DNA of 64,000 bases from VAZQ01 sp035293945 (GTDB lineage Bacteria > Pseudomonadota > Alphaproteobacteria > Rhizobiales > Xanthobacteraceae), in the NCBI GenBank assembly GCA_035293945.1, contig DATGLV010000030.1:124001-188000 (forward strand), given 5' to 3'. The notes below the pieces were generated by a model that ran no database searches, had not been told where the DNA came from, and worked only from the letters and a program-made list of their open reading frames with translations. Position 1 is the first letter of the stretch. Every line of letters starts with the position of its first letter. Below, one piece after another: positions 43,837-52,885 of this stretch. Position numbers and translations under genes: made by a program.

Positions 43837-44874
43837 ATGCGAACGACCGCATCAGAGTTCTTTGTTCGGGTCCTCATTGCCGCTGCGGTGGTCGTAGGCC
43901 TCTTGCTCATCTGGTACGTCTTCGATGTCATTCTCGTCGCATTCGGTGCGGCGATCTTCGCCTTGCTCCTGTGGGTCGGCGCGGAGCCGTTCATGCGCTG
44001 GCTCTCGCTGCGCGAAGGCGTCGCGCTTGCCCTGTCCGGGCTGCTCATCTTGGGCGTTTTGGCCGGCATCGCCTTCCTGCTCGGCAGCCAGCTTGCCGGC
44101 CAGCTGCAGGACGTGCTGCAGCGCCTGGATTCCGGAGCCGCCGGAGTCCAGGCGAGCTTGAATGCGTCGGAGCTCGGCCGATTTGTCCTGAGTCACATCT
44201 CAGGTCTCAATTTCGCGCCGACACAGATGATTGCCAATTTCCTTAAGGTCAGCTCGAGCATTATCGAAGAGGCGGTCATCTCGCTCATCATCGGCATCTA
44301 TCTGGCAGCACAGCCGCGCCTCTATCGCGACGGATTTGTGCAGCTCTTCCCGCTGGAAGTTCATCCCTACGTCCTCGATCGGATCAGCGCGGTAGCCGAT
44401 GCGCTGCGACTCTGGCTGATCGGGCAGCTTATCCAGATGTTTCTCATCGGCACGCTGGCGACCGGCGCGCTGTGGATCATCGGCGTTCCTTCGCCGATTG
44501 CGCTCGGGCTCATCGCCGGCATAGGGGAGTTCGTGCCTTACGTAGGCCCGATCATCGCAGCCATCCCGGCGGTCCTGGTCGCCTCCACCAATGGCTGGCA
44601 GACCGCGATTTGGACGGTCGTCGCCTATATCGGCATCAACCAGGTGGAAGGGCACCTGGTGCTGCCGCTCGTGCAGCGGCACCTTGTTTTCATTCCGCCC
44701 GGCGTCATCCTGCTCGGCATCGTCGCCATCACTTCCCTGTTTGGACCGGCGGCTGCGATCTTCGCGGCGCCGATATCGGTCGTGATATTCGTGGCCGTTA
44801 AGATGTTCTACGTACGCGATCTGCTGAAGGAGGATACCCCCATCCCGGGCGAGGCTTCGCACAACGGCTCCTAG
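43837..44874 (+). CDS. AI-2E-family (PerM/UPF0118) transporter
   Basis: A 345-residue inner-membrane protein of the AI-2E exporter family. Helices at the N terminus (FVRVLIAAAVVVGLLLIWYVF) precede a soluble middle part, then PSPIALGLIAGIGEFVPYVGPIIAAIPAVL and IGINQVEGHLVLPLVQ, both family signatures. Many members export things other than AI-2. It is 73 bases before hpnB; hopanoid-related export is a guess from place only. Confidence 0.88.
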   Translation: MRTTASEFFVRVLIAAAVVVGLLLIWYVFDVILVAFGAAIFALLLWVGAEPFMRWLSLREGVALALSGLLILGVLAGIAFLLGSQLAGQLQDVLQRLDSGAAGVQASLNASELGRFVLSHISGLNFAPTQMIANFLKVSSSIIEEAVISLIIGIYLAAQPRLYRDGFVQLFPLEVHPYVLDRISAVADALRLWLIGQLIQMFLIGTLATGALWIIGVPSPIALGLIAGIGEFVPYVGPIIAAIPAVLVASTNGWQTAIWTVVAYIGINQVEGHLVLPLVQRHLVFIPPGVILLGIVAITSLFGPAAAIFAAPISVVIFVAVKMFYVRDLLKEDTPIPGEASHNGS

Positions 44875-44947
44875 AGCTCCTGCTGTTTTGGAACCAACAG
44901 GCCGCGCGCCGCCTTGCCTTTCTGCCGAACTTGCCAGCGGGATTGTC

Positions 44948-46123
44948 GTGGAGCTCGTTCTGTCTTTTAGCTTGCTGACTGTGGTCGCTTGGCTGATTTT
45001 CCGGGCGGTCAACCAGCGCGACCTGCTGCAGCCCCTCGCGCAGCGCCGTCTGCCCATCGGCGCTCATCCCGATGTCGCAGTGGTTGTGCCGGCGCGGGAC
45101 GAGGAAGCCAACCTCGCGCGCTGCCTGGAGGGCTTGGTCGGCCAGGACTATCCGACGGGACGGCTGCAGATCCTGGTCGTCGACGACCATTCGGCTGATG
45201 CGACGCTTTCAATCGCGCGATCGCTTGCTGCCAGCCACCCGCAAATCAAGGCAATGCGCAGCCCGCCGCTGCCGCCGGGTTGGATCGGGAAGTCGCATGC
45301 ATGCTGGATCGGCGCGCGTGCGCTCACGGCGGATGCCTCGATCGAGCACGTCGAGAGCCCAGAATGGCTTTGCTTCCTGGATGCCGATGTTCGCACGGCG
45401 CCCGGATTGTTGACGCGCGCGGTCGCAACCGCAACCGCCGAACGGCTCGATCTTCTCTCGCTCGCGCCGAGTCAGGAGCTCGGAAGCTTCGCCGAACGGC
45501 TCATCATCCCCTGCGGTCTCTATCTTCTGGCATTCTGCCGGGACTTGCGGGACGTGCAGTCGCGCCACGGGAAGGAAGCGACCGCCACCGGACAGTTTCT
45601 GCTCGTCAGGACGGCAGCCTATCGCGCCGTCGGCGGCCATGCCGCGGTCCATCAGGACATCTGCGAGGACCTGGCGCTGGCGAGACTGCTCAAGCAGGCG
45701 GGCCGCAATGTCGTCCTGCGCGACGGCAAAGGCCTGATCTCGGCGCGGATGTATACCGGATGGAGGACGCTGTGGCCCGGCTTCACCAAGAACCTGACTG
45801 AGATGTTCGGTGGGCCAACATCGACGCTGGCGATCGCGTTCGCGGCCGTTTTGCTCGCCTGGGCGGTCTGGCTCGTGCCGCTGGCGGACGGATTGAGCTG
45901 CGGCCGTGGCAGCGACCTTGCCTGTGTGGCGCTTGCGCCCGCGCTTATCGCCGCGGCAGCGATGATCGGCCTGCACATCGCGGGTGCAGTCCATTTTCGC
46001 ATTCCGCTCTGGTATGGCCTGCTTTTTCCGTTCGCATATGCGGTCGGGGCCGCAATGGCGATCGACAGCATCCGTCGCCGCGTGCGCGGCCGTATAGATT
46101 GGAAGGGCCGCACCTATCGATGA
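44948..46123 (+). CDS. hpnB: Hopanoid-associated glycosyltransferase HpnB
   Basis: A 391-residue membrane-bound family 2 glycosyltransferase. After one helix come VAVVVPARDEEANLARCL, the DDHSADAT loop, PPGWIGKSHACWIGA (typical of hpnB), CFLDADVRTAPG (D-x-D), and the Q/E-D region HQDICEDLALARLLKQAG; two or three helices close the protein. HpnB is found in hopanoid clusters but its exact product is not settled. GTG 44948 fits just before the first helix; TTG 44888 is possible. Confidence 0.88.
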   Translation: MELVLSFSLLTVVAWLIFRAVNQRDLLQPLAQRRLPIGAHPDVAVVVPARDEEANLARCLEGLVGQDYPTGRLQILVVDDHSADATLSIARSLAASHPQIKAMRSPPLPPGWIGKSHACWIGARALTADASIEHVESPEWLCFLDADVRTAPGLLTRAVATATAERLDLLSLAPSQELGSFAERLIIPCGLYLLAFCRDLRDVQSRHGKEATATGQFLLVRTAAYRAVGGHAAVHQDICEDLALARLLKQAGRNVVLRDGKGLISARMYTGWRTLWPGFTKNLTEMFGGPTSTLAIAFAAVLLAWAVWLVPLADGLSCGRGSDLACVALAPALIAAAAMIGLHIAGAVHFRIPLWYGLLFPFAYAVGAAMAIDSIRRRVRGRIDWKGRTYR

Positions 46124-46311
46124 GTGCAACTGCTTATGGGTTCAGCGCTATCAATGATCGCGACAGGAAGGGCGCAATGCCGACCCTCTTGGACGAACCA
46201 CTGGGCGGGCGGTAATCGAGCGGCCGTATTGCATCGTGAGGTCCGGAAGTCGGGCCTAAGGTCGCCTATCCGACGCAACCTTAGCGCTCAGCGATCGTTT
46301 AACCAGCGCGA

Positions 46312-47016
46312 ATGCAGGGCTGCCCCGTGATCGATCAAGCTCGGGACTCTGGGTATGGCCGCCGCTGGTTTGAGACGGCGCTTTGGGCGCTCGATTCCCG
46401 GTTGCGCGCGCGCCGCGGAGTCCATGAATATACCCAGCATCGGGACTGCGTCTTTCGTTTCGAGGTCGTCTCCGTCACCGAGCCGTTGCAGATTCCCGGA
46501 GAGGCACTCCTATCGGCGGGCGAGCGCATCATCGAGCTCCACATGTGGAGCGAGCAATTTCCGCAGATGCCTGCGGCCGGCCCGACGATCGCCTGGGCGC
46601 GTCGCGTGCGCCTTAGCCTTGATCTGTCGTTGCATGAGCTGGCGCTCTATCTCTCCCGGCATCGCAGCCTCGACGACGTCAAAATGATCCGCGCCAATAT
46701 GAGCCTCGCAGGCGCGCGACAGGGCGTCCAATACGCGAACCTGATGGCGTACTTTGGCTTTGTATCGGCGCCGCCGCCGGCTCGCGCGCGCCGCAACCGT
46801 CTGCATCGCTTTGGCGAGAACATCCTGATCACCGCGATGGTGTGGGCTCGCAATCCCATTGCGCTGCGCCGAGACAGCCTCTGGCGCACCCCATTCGCCG
46901 CCTATCTTCCGCGCCGGTGCCTGGAACGGCGTTATGGAACTCGGCGAGCGCAGGAGAGCGCGGAGGAGGCGCGGTGTCGCGTTGACGCAGCAGAATGCGC
47001 GGGAGGCAGCGAATGA
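46312..47016 (+). CDS. Unknown protein between hpnB and hpnJ (YkoP-like?)
   Basis: A 234-residue soluble protein. The middle (AGERIIELHMWSEQFPQMP, WARRVRLSLDLSLHELALYL, DDVKMIRANMSL) recalls the YkoP-type domain found beside some polysaccharide deacetylases, but I am not sure. The last 60 residues are basic and low in order. It overlaps the hpnJ start (AATGATG), so it is coupled to hpnJ and hpnK, which suggests a role in hopanoid side-chain work. GTG 46327 is another possible start. Confidence 0.55.
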   Translation: MQGCPVIDQARDSGYGRRWFETALWALDSRLRARRGVHEYTQHRDCVFRFEVVSVTEPLQIPGEALLSAGERIIELHMWSEQFPQMPAAGPTIAWARRVRLSLDLSLHELALYLSRHRSLDDVKMIRANMSLAGARQGVQYANLMAYFGFVSAPPPARARRNRLHRFGENILITAMVWARNPIALRRDSLWRTPFAAYLPRRCLERRYGTRRAQESAEEARCRVDAAECAGGSE

Positions 47017-48443
47017 TGCGGGCTTTGTTCCTGCAGGCTCCGGCCTGTGCGGGTTTCGACGGAGGCGCCGGGGCGCGCTATCAAGCCCGGCGCGAGATCC
47101 GTTCATTCTGGTACCCGACTTGGCTCGCGCAGGCTGCCGCCTTGGTCCCGGGCAGCAAGCTCATCGATGCGCCGCCGCACGAAATCGGGCTTTCGAGCAT
47201 CCTGCGGGCAGCGCAAGACTACGAGCTTGCCGTGCTGCATACCTCCTCGCCCTCCTTCGGCTCCGATGTGCAGGTGGTCGAGGCCCTGAAAGCGGCGAAC
47301 CCCGCCATGAAAATCGGCTTTGTCGGCGCAAAGGTCGCGGTCGAGCCGAGCGCAAGCCTTGCGGCCTCTTCCTGCATCGACTTCGTCGCCGGCAAAGAAT
47401 TTGATCTCACCATAAAAGAGGTCGCCGAAGGCCGCGCCTGGAAGGATATCGCCGGGCTCACCTACCGTGCGGACGACGGCAGCGTAAGGGTCAATCCCGA
47501 GCGCGAGATCCTGCACGACATGGACCGCCTTCCCTTCGTCACGCCGGTCTACCAGCGTGACTTGGTGATCGAACGCTATTTCATCGGCTACCTGCTGCAT
47601 CCATATCTGTCGTTCTATACCGGACGCGGCTGCAAATCGCGTTGCACCTTCTGTCTGTGGCCGCAGACCGTCGGCGGTCATCGCTATCGCACGCGCAGCG
47701 TGGCGCACGTGGTCGAGGAGATCGACTGGGCGCGGCACGCGCTGCCGCAGGTCCGGGAATTCTTCTTCGACGACGATACATTCACCGACGACGCACCGCG
47801 CGCCGAGGCGATCGCCCGCGAGCTCGGCCGCAGGGGCGTCACCTGGTCGTGCAACGCCAAGGCCAATGTGCCGCGCGAGACCCTGAAGGTGATGCGCGAC
47901 AACGGGCTGCGGCTGCTGCTCGTCGGCTACGAGAGCGGCAACCAGCAGATCCTTCACAACATCAAGAAGGGAATGCTGGTCGATCGCGCCCGCCGCTTCA
48001 CCAAGGATTGCCACGAGCTCGGCATTGCCATCCACGGCACATTCATTCTCGGCCTGCCGGGCGAGACGCGCGAGACCATCGAGGAGACGATCCGCTTCGC
48101 CCGCGAGATCAATCCGCACACGATCCAGGTCTCGATTGCGGCGCCCTATCCGGGCACGGAGCTTTATCGGGAAGCGGTGGAGAAGGGATGGCTCGATCGT
48201 CCGCAAGCCGATCTCATCGACGGGCGCGGCGTGCAGCTCTCGCCGCTGCATTACCCGAATTTGGGACATCAGGAGATTTTCCAATCCGTCGAGGAATTCT
48301 ACCGTCGCTTCTATTTCCGCGCTCCGAAGATCGCCGCCATTGTCTCCGAGATGATCCGCAGCCCCGAGATGATGCGCCGCCGCCTGCGCGAGGGCATCGA
48401 GTTTTTCCAGTTTCTGCGGCAACGAAGGGGCGTGGCGCACTGA
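47013..48443 (+). CDS. hpnJ: Hopanoid radical SAM protein HpnJ
   Basis: A 476-residue radical SAM enzyme with an N-terminal B12-binding-type domain (AVLHTSSPSFGSDVQ, KIGFVGAKVAVEP) and the cluster motif CKSRCTFC. Further motifs are EFFFDDDTFTDD, GYESGNQQIL and HGTFILGLPGE. In known hopanoid producers HpnJ turns bacteriohopanetetrol glucosamine into the cyclitol ether by ring contraction. GGGAGG lies seven bases before ATG 47013. The stop overlaps the next gene. Confidence 0.93.
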   Translation: MMRALFLQAPACAGFDGGAGARYQARREIRSFWYPTWLAQAAALVPGSKLIDAPPHEIGLSSILRAAQDYELAVLHTSSPSFGSDVQVVEALKAANPAMKIGFVGAKVAVEPSASLAASSCIDFVAGKEFDLTIKEVAEGRAWKDIAGLTYRADDGSVRVNPEREILHDMDRLPFVTPVYQRDLVIERYFIGYLLHPYLSFYTGRGCKSRCTFCLWPQTVGGHRYRTRSVAHVVEEIDWARHALPQVREFFFDDDTFTDDAPRAEAIARELGRRGVTWSCNAKANVPRETLKVMRDNGLRLLLVGYESGNQQILHNIKKGMLVDRARRFTKDCHELGIAIHGTFILGLPGETRETIEETIRFAREINPHTIQVSIAAPYPGTELYREAVEKGWLDRPQADLIDGRGVQLSPLHYPNLGHQEIFQSVEEFYRRFYFRAPKIAAIVSEMIRSPEMMRRRLREGIEFFQFLRQRRGVAH

Positions 48444-49414
48444 AGTACCTGGTCATAACGGCCGATGATTTCGGCTTGGCGGATGAGGTCAACGTCGCCG
48501 TCGAAGAGGCGCACCGGCGCGGCGTCCTGACGTCCGCAAGCCTGATGGTCGGCGCTGCGGCCGCCGACGATGCGCTGCGTCGCGCGCGCGCTCTCCCGAG
48601 CCTGCGCGTCGGCTTGCACCTGGTGCTGGTCGAAGGCGCTCCGACGCTGCCGGCGGAGCAAATCCCCGACCTGGTGGACCGCGCCGGCAGGTTGCGAAGC
48701 GATCTTGTCGGGCTGGCGGTCGATATCGCCGGACGCCCGGCACTGCGGCGCCAGTTGCGCGCCGAAATCAGGGCTCAGTTCGAGTCGTATGCCCGCACCG
48801 GACTGGTGCTCGAGCATGTCGACGTGCACAAGCACTTCCATCTGCATCCGCTTGTGGCGCGCGAGATCATCGCCATTGGAAGCCGCTTCGGCATGCGTGC
48901 GCTGCGGGTTCCGTCCGAGCCGGTGGAGGTGCTTCGGCAGATCGACGGCGGCGCTGCCACTTTGTCCGCGCGCCTCATCGGCGCCTGGGCGTCGCTATTG
49001 CGCCGGCAAGCGCGCGGCGCGGGCCTCCTCACTCCGGATGCGGTCTTCGGGCTGAGATGGTCCGGCGCTATGACCGAGGAGCGGCTGAGCGGCTTGCTTG
49101 CCGATCTTCCTTCGGGCCTAACCGAGATCTACCTGCATCCCGCGGCCGGCAACCACTTTGCCGGTCACTGCCCCGGCTATCGCTACACCGATGAGCTCGC
49201 GGCCCTGTGTGCGCCGCGTGTCGCCGCCGCCGTAGAGGCTGCGGGCTGCCGGCTCGGCGGCTATGCAGGATGCCGATCGGCCACTACGCAGCAAAGAAAT
49301 CCGTCAGAACAGCGAGCCTTGCCGATCGTCCGCAGGCTTGCGCGCGCGCTTCACCGGGACGGGCTCGCTCGCCGGCGGCGCTTGCGGCGAGACCGGAGCG
49401 ATCAGCTCGGGTGA
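48440..49414 (+). CDS. hpnK: Hopanoid deacetylase HpnK (YdjC-like)
   Basis: A YdjC/ChbG-type carbohydrate deacetylase: KYLVITADDFGLADEVN at the start with the metal-binding DD, SASLMVGA, VGLHLVL, and EHVDVHKHFHLHP with paired histidines. HpnK removes the acetyl group from the GlcNAc placed by HpnI. No ATG or GTG is in frame near the expected start; CTG 48440 overlaps the hpnJ stop in a four-base CTGA junction. The frame runs about 55 residues beyond GCRLGGYAG, where I would expect the family to end, and over the end of the facing SRAP gene. Confidence 0.88.
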   Translation: MKYLVITADDFGLADEVNVAVEEAHRRGVLTSASLMVGAAAADDALRRARALPSLRVGLHLVLVEGAPTLPAEQIPDLVDRAGRLRSDLVGLAVDIAGRPALRRQLRAEIRAQFESYARTGLVLEHVDVHKHFHLHPLVAREIIAIGSRFGMRALRVPSEPVEVLRQIDGGAATLSARLIGAWASLLRRQARGAGLLTPDAVFGLRWSGAMTEERLSGLLADLPSGLTEIYLHPAAGNHFAGHCPGYRYTDELAALCAPRVAAAVEAAGCRLGGYAGCRSATTQQRNPSEQRALPIVRRLARALHRDGLARRRRLRRDRSDQLG

Positions 49415-50050
49415 GTCGTTGGCGGTGCGGTTGACGGCTGTCGAGACCGGATACGCTTCGAGCAGCGCCTCGGCGGCTGGAACCAAGAAGGCCGCCGCCG
49501 TCATCGCATCGACCTTGCCGCAGTCGAGCCACAGATCGAAGCTTTCCGGCGGCAGGATCGCCGGCATCCGCTCGGCGATCGCGCCGAGGCGGCGGTTAGC
49601 CGGGGTGGTGATGATCGCAACCGACTCGAGCTCCTCGCCGTTCGGCCCCATCCATGTTTCCCACAATCCGGCGAACGCGATCATGCCGCCCGCCTTGGGG
49701 CGGATGAAGAACGGGCCCTTGCGCTCGCCGAACTCGCTCCATTCGTAGAAGCCGTCGGCCGGAAGCAGGCAGCGCCGCCGCCTCATCGCATTGCGAAAAG
49801 CGGGCTTGTCATTGACTGATTCTGCGCGCGCCACATGCAGCAGCGAGAAGCTCTTCGGATCCTTCACCCAGGCGGGAACAAGCCCCCAGCGCAGCAGCGC
49901 GAATTGTCGCGCGCCTTGCGCGAGGCGCACGACCGGCACCGGCTGGGTCGGCGCAATATTGTAGCGCGGCGGGAAATTCGGCTGCTCGCGATAGTCGAAC
50001 AGCTGCCGCATGGCCTCAGGGGCCGTGGTGATGGCATAACGTCCACACAT
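49304..50050 (-). CDS. SRAP (YedK/HMCES)-like protein missing active-site residues
   Basis: A 248-residue SRAP-domain protein. Cys2 (MCGRYA) and Glu103 (DGFYEW) are present. The usual Asn of the INAR motif is Val73 (HVARAES), and the usual His of H-x-RMP is Ala159 (AIAERMP). In E. coli YedK these residues (Asn75, His160) help the Cys2 link to abasic DNA and its reversal. So this copy may bind DNA without normal crosslink chemistry, or react in one direction. The end has a low-order tail. It overlaps hpnK by 111 bases tail to tail. Confidence 0.85.
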   Translation of the reverse strand: MCGRYAITTAPEAMRQLFDYREQPNFPPRYNIAPTQPVPVVRLAQGARQFALLRWGLVPAWVKDPKSFSLLHVARAESVNDKPAFRNAMRRRRCLLPADGFYEWSEFGERKGPFFIRPKAGGMIAFAGLWETWMGPNGEELESVAIITTPANRRLGAIAERMPAILPPESFDLWLDCGKVDAMTAAAFLVPAAEALLEAYPVSTAVNRTANDSPELIAPVSPQAPPASEPVPVKRARKPADDRQGSLF

Positions 50051-50076
50051 GATACCGATCCTCGGAGCCCAACATA

Positions 50077-50526
50077 ATGACCGCGGATGCGAGAGCCTAT
50101 CCCACGCGGCCTTTTTTGGCGGTGAGCGCCGCCATCATACGGGGCCCGGAGATCCTCCTGGTCCGCCGCGCCCGCCCGCCCGCCGAAGGCCTGTTCAGCC
50201 TGCCGGGCGGGGTCGTCGAGGCCGGCGAGACCCTGAAGGAAGCGGCCGCCCGCGAGGTGCGCGAGGAGACGAGCCTCGTGATCGAGCCGGTTGCGCTCGC
50301 GGGCTTCCGCGAGGCCATTGCGCGCGATGCTGCCGGCCGCCTCGAGCGGCATTTCGTCATTCTGCCCTTTGCGGCACGCTGGATTGCCGGTGAGGTCGCG
50401 CTCAACGAAGAGCTTGCCGAGGCGCGCTGGCTCGAGCCAGCGGGGCTCGGCGCCCTGCCGACGACGCCGGGTCTCGCGGAGATTGTGGCGGCGGCCTTCA
50501 AGCTGCTGCGCGACGCGGCACCATAA
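50077..50526 (+). CDS. Nudix hydrolase
   Basis: A 149-residue Nudix-fold protein. The box is GGVVEAGETLKEAAAREVREET in two parts, fitting G-x5-E-x7-REUxEE-x-G/S-U with Ser in place of the usual Gly near the end (EETSLV). The fold opening (FLAVSAAIIRGPEILLVRRARPPAEG) is typical of the NADH or ADP-ribose pyrophosphatase groups. Substrate unknown. It is divergent from the SRAP gene with only 26 bases between the starts. Confidence 0.9.
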   Translation: MTADARAYPTRPFLAVSAAIIRGPEILLVRRARPPAEGLFSLPGGVVEAGETLKEAAAREVREETSLVIEPVALAGFREAIARDAAGRLERHFVILPFAARWIAGEVALNEELAEARWLEPAGLGALPTTPGLAEIVAAAFKLLRDAAP

Positions 50527-50608
50527 CGGCTTGCCAGGGCAGGCGGCGCGGCCTATTCCCAGCCCATCACCGCGATGCAAATCGATCCGACGCATTATAT
50601 GGTGCGAC

Positions 50609-51022
50609 ATGGCGCGACACAGCTTGGTCCTGGCGCTGATCGGCCTGCTCGCTGCGCTCCCGCAGGCGTGGGCGCAGAACCAGGCACAGAAATCGCCGCC
50701 CCCGCAGGTCCAGGACGTCGTCGCCCCGTATGATGCCAATCTCCAGCGTCTCGCCGAGATCCTTGGCTCACTGCATTATTTGCGCGCCATATGCGGCGCC
50801 AACGAGGGGCAGAAATGGCGCAACCAGATGCAGGCCCTGGTCGATGCCGAAGCCCCGAGCGGGGAGCGCCGCGCCCGCATGGTTTCGGCCTTCAACCGCG
50901 GCTACCAGGTGTTTCAGCAGAGCTACCGCACCTGCACCCCGGCGGCCGACCTGGTGATCCGTCGCTATCTGGATGAAGGCTCCAAGATCGCCCGCGAAGT
51001 CACCGCCCGCTACGCCAATTAA
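50609..51022 (+). CDS. TIGR02301-family exported protein
   Basis: A 137-residue exported protein. The signal peptide (LVLALIGLLAALPQAWAQ) is followed by the core APYDANLQRLAEILGSLHYLRAICG, MVSAFNRGYQVFQQSYRTC and RYLDEGSKIAREV, which is the rhizobial TIGR02301 family. Two cysteines may pair. Role unknown. ATG 50609 is used; the longer frame from 50291 is shadow. Confidence 0.85.
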   Translation: MARHSLVLALIGLLAALPQAWAQNQAQKSPPPQVQDVVAPYDANLQRLAEILGSLHYLRAICGANEGQKWRNQMQALVDAEAPSGERRARMVSAFNRGYQVFQQSYRTCTPAADLVIRRYLDEGSKIAREVTARYAN

Positions 51023-51092
51023 TACCGGACATCCGAACCGGCGGTCGCGCATTAACCTTTCCTAAAGTTGTGGCTAGGCAGGCCCCCGCCGC

Positions 51093-51416
51093 GTGCTAGT
51101 TTGCGCAACGTCCAGCGGGGCCGCGGGGGCCGACGCTTTCCTTGACGTCGTGACGATGACCAGGCGGGCGATGCAGGCTCTTCCACGCGTTCCCGAGCAC
51201 GAGCAAAAGCGCGCCGCGCTCGGCTATTTGCATGAAGCCTGGACTGAAGCGCGTATTGACGGCATTGACGGCGACTGTCTGGCGCAGGCCTGCCTGTTCA
51301 AGGCCTTTGCCGAGTTCGTTACAACCTACGGCGAAGAAGCCGCCGCGCGCTTTGCTGAGGGCCTCGGCGCGCGCATCCGCAACGGCGAGTTCTCCGTGCC
51401 GCTGGCGCGGCAGTAG
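51093..51416 (+). CDS. Hypothetical protein
   Basis: A 107-residue protein (ALPRVPEHEQKRAALGYLHEAW, GDCLAQACLFKAFAEFVTTYGEEAAARF), helical and soluble, of a type I have seen in Bradyrhizobium. The start is unclear: GTG 51093 or ATG 51156, neither with a good ribosome site. Confidence 0.6.
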   Translation: MLVCATSSGAAGADAFLDVVTMTRRAMQALPRVPEHEQKRAALGYLHEAWTEARIDGIDGDCLAQACLFKAFAEFVTTYGEEAAARFAEGLGARIRNGEFSVPLARQ

Positions 51417-51456
51417 ATCCTCTTTTCATGCCTTGGACATGCGCTAGGCTCGGCGC

Positions 51457-52170
51457 ATGCTGATTCGGTCCGCCGTGACGGCCGTGCCCTTGCTGATTGT
51501 CGTGCTAGCGGCAGCGCTTGGCACAGCGTCGCCCGCAAAAGCGCAGGTCAAGGTCCGTACCGAGACGATCCATCCCCCGAGTACGACCGCCCCCTCATCG
51601 ATGAATCAGTTCGTTCCGCCGGGGCCGCAACCCGGCGCGATCGGCAGCAGCGGCGGCGCGACCAGTTCGCAAGAGGGCGTGGCGAGCTTGCAGCCGGTCA
51701 CCGGGGCGGAAATCCCATCCGATCCGGCCCGCCTGCCGGCCGCCGTGGCGCAGGAGCGCGCGCGCATTCTGGCCGCGGCCGCAACCGGCGATCTCACGGC
51801 GCTCACCGGCCTGATGCAGGCAAACGGCATCACGACCATCTTCTCGCATACGCAGCGGCAGGACCCGATCGCTTATTGGAAGGATCTTTATCCTGATTCC
51901 GACGGCATCGAGATTCTCGCGATCCTGATCAGCATCCTCGATGCCCCACCGGCTCACATCAATGCCGGCACCCCGCAGGAAATGTATGTGTGGCCCTATT
52001 TCGCGCGGCTGCCGATCGCCACGCTGACGCCTGCCCAGAAGGTCGAGCTGTTCCGTGTGGTTACCGGCTTTGATTATCGGGGCATGCTCGAGCGCGGCCG
52101 CTACGTCTTCTATCAGGTCGGCATCCAGCCGGACGGCGCCTGGCGCTATTTCCTGCAAAGCGACGAGTAG
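51457..52170 (+). CDS. Exported hypothetical protein
   Basis: A 237-residue exported protein. The signal peptide is VTAVPLLIVVLAAALGTASPAKAQ. A Pro/Gly/Ser-rich stretch follows, then a folded part with EQUIVALENT-free helical pieces (RARILAAAATGDLTALTGLM, PIAYWKDLYPDSDGIEILA) and a closing beta-rich end (GRYVFYQVGIQPDGAWRYFL). No known domain is recognised. Confidence 0.65.
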   Translation: MLIRSAVTAVPLLIVVLAAALGTASPAKAQVKVRTETIHPPSTTAPSSMNQFVPPGPQPGAIGSSGGATSSQEGVASLQPVTGAEIPSDPARLPAAVAQERARILAAAATGDLTALTGLMQANGITTIFSHTQRQDPIAYWKDLYPDSDGIEILAILISILDAPPAHINAGTPQEMYVWPYFARLPIATLTPAQKVELFRVVTGFDYRGMLERGRYVFYQVGIQPDGAWRYFLQSDE

Positions 52171-52227
52171 CTCTGCGTTCCGGCTCCGAGGTTCAGTCCG
52201 CAGTTCTCGGTTTTCCGTACCAACAGC

Positions 52228-52707
52228 TCATCTTCGGCTTCGGCGGCCGAGCGGACAGGCATCGATCCACTGAATATTGCCGTCGGCATCTGTCTTCACG
52301 ATGGGACATTCCATATCCGAGTAGCCGTTCGAGGCCGCCGAGGCCGCGGCATTGCGGTCCTGCCGCATCTTGATCACGTCCCGGGTCATCTCGAGGCACG
52401 CCTGCCATTCCACATAGCTCGGCAGGTACTCGCCCGTCTGCACGCAACGTTGCTTGGCCAGCGCAGGAAAATCGTTCCAGTTCTGGTGCAGCTGGTCGCG
52501 GGCCATTTCCTCGTCCTGGATGCAGGTTCCGAGCACGTCCTGGCCGGTGTCGCCGAAGACCGAAATGATCTCGCTCGCGCCGGCCTGGCAGACCCTCTGG
52601 ATGTCGATCTTCGGTGGGCCGCCGCCCTGGGCGGCAGCCACGCAAACACTGCCGGTCAGCGCGCCGAGAGCGATGGCGGCGGCCATCACGATTGGCTTTG
52701 CGGACAT
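52228..52707 (-). CDS. Exported hypothetical protein, Cys-rich
   Basis: A 159-residue exported protein. A signal peptide (IVMAAAIALGALTGSVCVAAAQ) is followed by a mature part with several cysteines (RVCQAG, GTCIQDE, QRCVQTGEY, QACLEMTRD, MECPIV, DACPLG), so it should be disulphide-bonded in the periplasm. AAGGAG lies just upstream of ATG 52707. Function unknown. Confidence 0.7.
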   Translation of the reverse strand: MSAKPIVMAAAIALGALTGSVCVAAAQGGGPPKIDIQRVCQAGASEIISVFGDTGQDVLGTCIQDEEMARDQLHQNWNDFPALAKQRCVQTGEYLPSYVEWQACLEMTRDVIKMRQDRNAAASAASNGYSDMECPIVKTDADGNIQWIDACPLGRRSRR

Positions 52708-52885
52708 AAGAGGCTCCTTGCTGCAGTCGATGGGCGCGAGCAGCCCTCGGGCGCCGCACGATTGACGATTCTTGCCTTTATTTAGCTCAAATAGGCGCAC
52801 GCGTCATCCCGGCCTCGTCCCGTTTAACGCAACTTTAATTGTCGGCTCCGCCCCGAATTCGGTCGAAGCTCGGCGAGGATGGCTT

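Noticed and set aside
47642..48439. Extension of the hpnK frame upstream
   Set aside because: It lies wholly inside hpnJ in another frame; the YdjC-type domain begins at 48440.
47103..48440. 445-codon minus-strand frame opposite hpnJ
   Set aside because: Shadow of hpnJ, which has a full radical SAM motif set.
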